DNA of 64,000 nucleotides, from the NCBI GenBank assembly GCA_024516035.1, contig CM044967.1:17892810-17956809 (forward strand), read 5' to 3'. A model generated the notes under the pieces. The model searched no databases, was not told the DNA's origin, and saw only the letters and a list, made by a program, of their open reading frames with translations. The stretch is from Bactericera cockerelli. Lineage: Eukaryota; Arthropoda; Insecta; Hemiptera; Triozidae. The translations under genes were made by a program, and so were the position numbers. Positions 62,530-64,000 of this stretch are shown here, one piece after another; position 1 is the first letter of the stretch, and the number at the start of each line of letters is the position of its first letter.

Positions 62530-63399
62530 CAGGGTTTCCATAAAGTCGCACCCCACCTCCCGTATCTGAAGAACGTCAAAAAATATAGAAAAACGCAAAA
62601 TCCTGTATTAATTAATTTTTTGGGGGATTAAGTTTCCGCAATTTTTTTTGCCTACACTGCCCCAGTCAGGCTGGGCATGGGCACGGCCCAACTCTAAAAT
62701 CTTAAATGTAATGTTTTGTCTTGTGGCATATTGTTTTAAAGGTCTTGTTCTCAAGGAGTTCATTGCAACAAATGTCAGTGACCAACTACATACCGTTCTC
62801 GAGATACAGGGTCGGCAGTCCTGGATAAATATCCCTATGTTCTGACCTATAAACTCGTAAACTGTGTGTTTGAGAAGAATTCATTTTGTTTTTTTTTTTT
62901 TTTTTTTTTCATCCTTTTATCAAGATCTTTAAAACAAGGTATATTTTGTCGATGTTAGTTTCTGGTCGGTTTCGTCAGCCAGCCGGAAGACCAGCTGGTA
63001 AATTTTTTAACTGAAAAACATATCGCGTTATACCTTGTTTAAAAGACCTCAATAAAAAGAGTTAACATCAACAAATTTATCCTTCCCAAACTTACGGTTA
63101 ACGAGTTACAGGTCAGAACATGTGGATATTAGCTAGACGCGACCCTGTATCTCGAGAACGGTATGTCGTTGCTCACTGAAACCTTATTGAATTGAACTTT
63201 TCACAATGAAACCTTTAAAACAATATGTCACAAGATAACCATTCCATTTAAGATTTAAATTTTCAAATTTAAATGTAGGCAAATTTTCTTTTGTTGAAAC
63301 CTAATCCCCAAAAAATAAAGGAATACGGTTTTAGCGTTTTTCCATATTTTCAGCCGTTCTTTAGATCGAAGGGGTGGGTGGGACTTTATGGACACCCTG
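62530..63399. mobile_element. 870-bp foldback element in E74 intron 4
   Basis: Same family as 29621-30504. Left end CAGGGTTTCCATAAAGTC, right end GACTTTATGGACACCCTG followed by TA. Arms of about 380 bp, more diverged than in the first copy. The spacer TTTCTGGTCGGTTTCGTCAG is in the opposite orientation to that of the first copy. The T-run at 62889-62909 interrupts the left arm. Confidence 0.9.
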
Positions 63400-63431
63400 T
63401 ATACTGAAAAAGAGTAAAAAATAGTCAAAGG

Positions 63432-63583
63432 TCGTGCTTCGGTCTAGTAATCCAGAGGTTGCGGGATCGAAAGTCAGTCGGGAATGAAAAGCTATCTTCC
63501 CATTTTGACCTCATAATAATACTTTTTGGATTAGTGCTGAATATTGGGACACCACCCTTGTCGGGCAGTAAGTAAGGCAATAT
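63432..63583 (+). mobile_element. SINE-C, decayed
   Basis: Starts near GCTTCGGTCTAGTAATCC, a hybrid with a SINE-B-like arm, then GGGATCGAAAGTCAGTCGGG and a SINE-C body to GGCAATATTAACGG. Confidence 0.65.
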
Positions 63584-63701
63584 TAACGGGTTAATTATAA
63601 TGAATAATCAACAGTTAATTATTATTAATATTGTCCGATAGGTTTGAAAAATTCCAAATCTTAAATGCAGTTTTTATTGGTGTTTGAGATTATGATAAAA
63701 A

Positions 63702-63765
63702 ATTCATCTTTTGGGTGGATTCAAACCAATGGATCCCTACGCTACCTGGACCACCAGACTAAGTA
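63702..63765 (-). mobile_element. SINE-B head fragment
   Basis: Minus-strand TCTGGTGGTCCAGGTAGCG, GGATCCATTGGTTTGAATCC. Confidence 0.7.
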
Positions 63766-63922
63766 CCGTTTAGAAAAGTTTTAAGCATCAACTACAGACC
63801 ATTTGTTAAACCTGGAAAAGTTTTAAACAATATATTGTTACGGCCCAGTATATCAGTCGATAAGCCGAGTAAGATAAGGTGGACTTTCCTCTCGAGATAA
63901 TTATGAGTGGACCTCGTTATAG

Positions 63923-64000
63923 TGCACTGGTAGTCAAGTGGTTCGCGTTAGTCTAGTAATCCAGCTAGCGTAGGGATCCGTTGGTTAGAATCCCACCCAG
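63923..64000 (+). mobile_element. SINE-B head, cut by the window edge
   Basis: GTGCACTGGTAGTCAAGTGG, GTCTAGTAATCCAGC, GGTTAGAATCCCACCCAG. Continues outside. Confidence 0.85.

Overview
Eukaryotic (insect-like) genomic DNA: AT-rich, gene-poor and very densely packed with repeats. Most long open frames in it are repeats read through, not genes. The one host gene I can identify is the 5' coding part of the ecdysone-induced ETS transcription factor E74 (Eip74EF) on the + strand. It has four coding exons at 53557-53667, 59211-59357, 60431-60572 and 62369-62500. All have AG/GT splice borders and compatible phases, and together they encode 177 codons plus one base. The DNA-binding ETS domain must lie to the right of the window. 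A possible non-coding leader exon lies at 51171-51244. E74 marks an arthropod, very probably an insect; the large introns and heavy SINE load would fit a large-genome hemipteroid, but the sequence does not fix the order.

Everything else is repeat. I name the SINE families locally by their RNA-gene-like heads. SINE-A (box A-like AGTAGCTTGATCGATAAGG, about 30 copies). SINE-B (AGTCAAGTGGTTAACGCGC, about 25). SINE-C (GTCCCGGTAGCTCAGTGG, about 10). SINE-D (GCCTCCGTGGCGTAATGG, 6 plus fragments). SINE-E (GACCTCCGTGGCTCAGTGG, 3). SINE-F (CACCGTGGCCGAGTGAG, 4-5). SINE-G (CTCAGTGGTTAAGCACTCG on its own strand, 4-5). All keep a recognisable B box (GGTTCGANTCC). One further copy has a 5S rRNA head on a SINE-D-like body (4668-4918). 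SINE-B and -C end in (ATT)n, which explains most of the ATT runs in the window.

Layout. 1-1139: DNA element with perfect 182-bp inverted ends. 1.1-14 kb: SINE mosaic with AT-rich unique DNA. 14.5-15.0 kb: 135-175-bp tandem array. 23.3-24.05 kb: hAT-like element inside a SINE-B. 24.35-26.37 kb: 2-kb tandem array. 29.62-30.50 kb: foldback element. 32-34 kb: small 8-bp-duplication elements and CA repeats. 38.8-39.6 kb: inverted-ended element carrying a 45-bp array. 40.6-42.7 kb: Tigger-like terminal fragments. 44.07-45.3 kb: 5'-truncated LINE inside a SINE. 46.96-47.13 kb: foldback MITE. 51.2-64 kb: the E74 region, whose introns hold SINEs, a triple hairpin repeat and a second foldback element 29 bp past an exon donor.

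No genuine tRNA or rRNA gene, CRISPR array, prokaryotic signal or second host gene could be supported. Repeat edges are estimates by eye unless target-site duplications are given.
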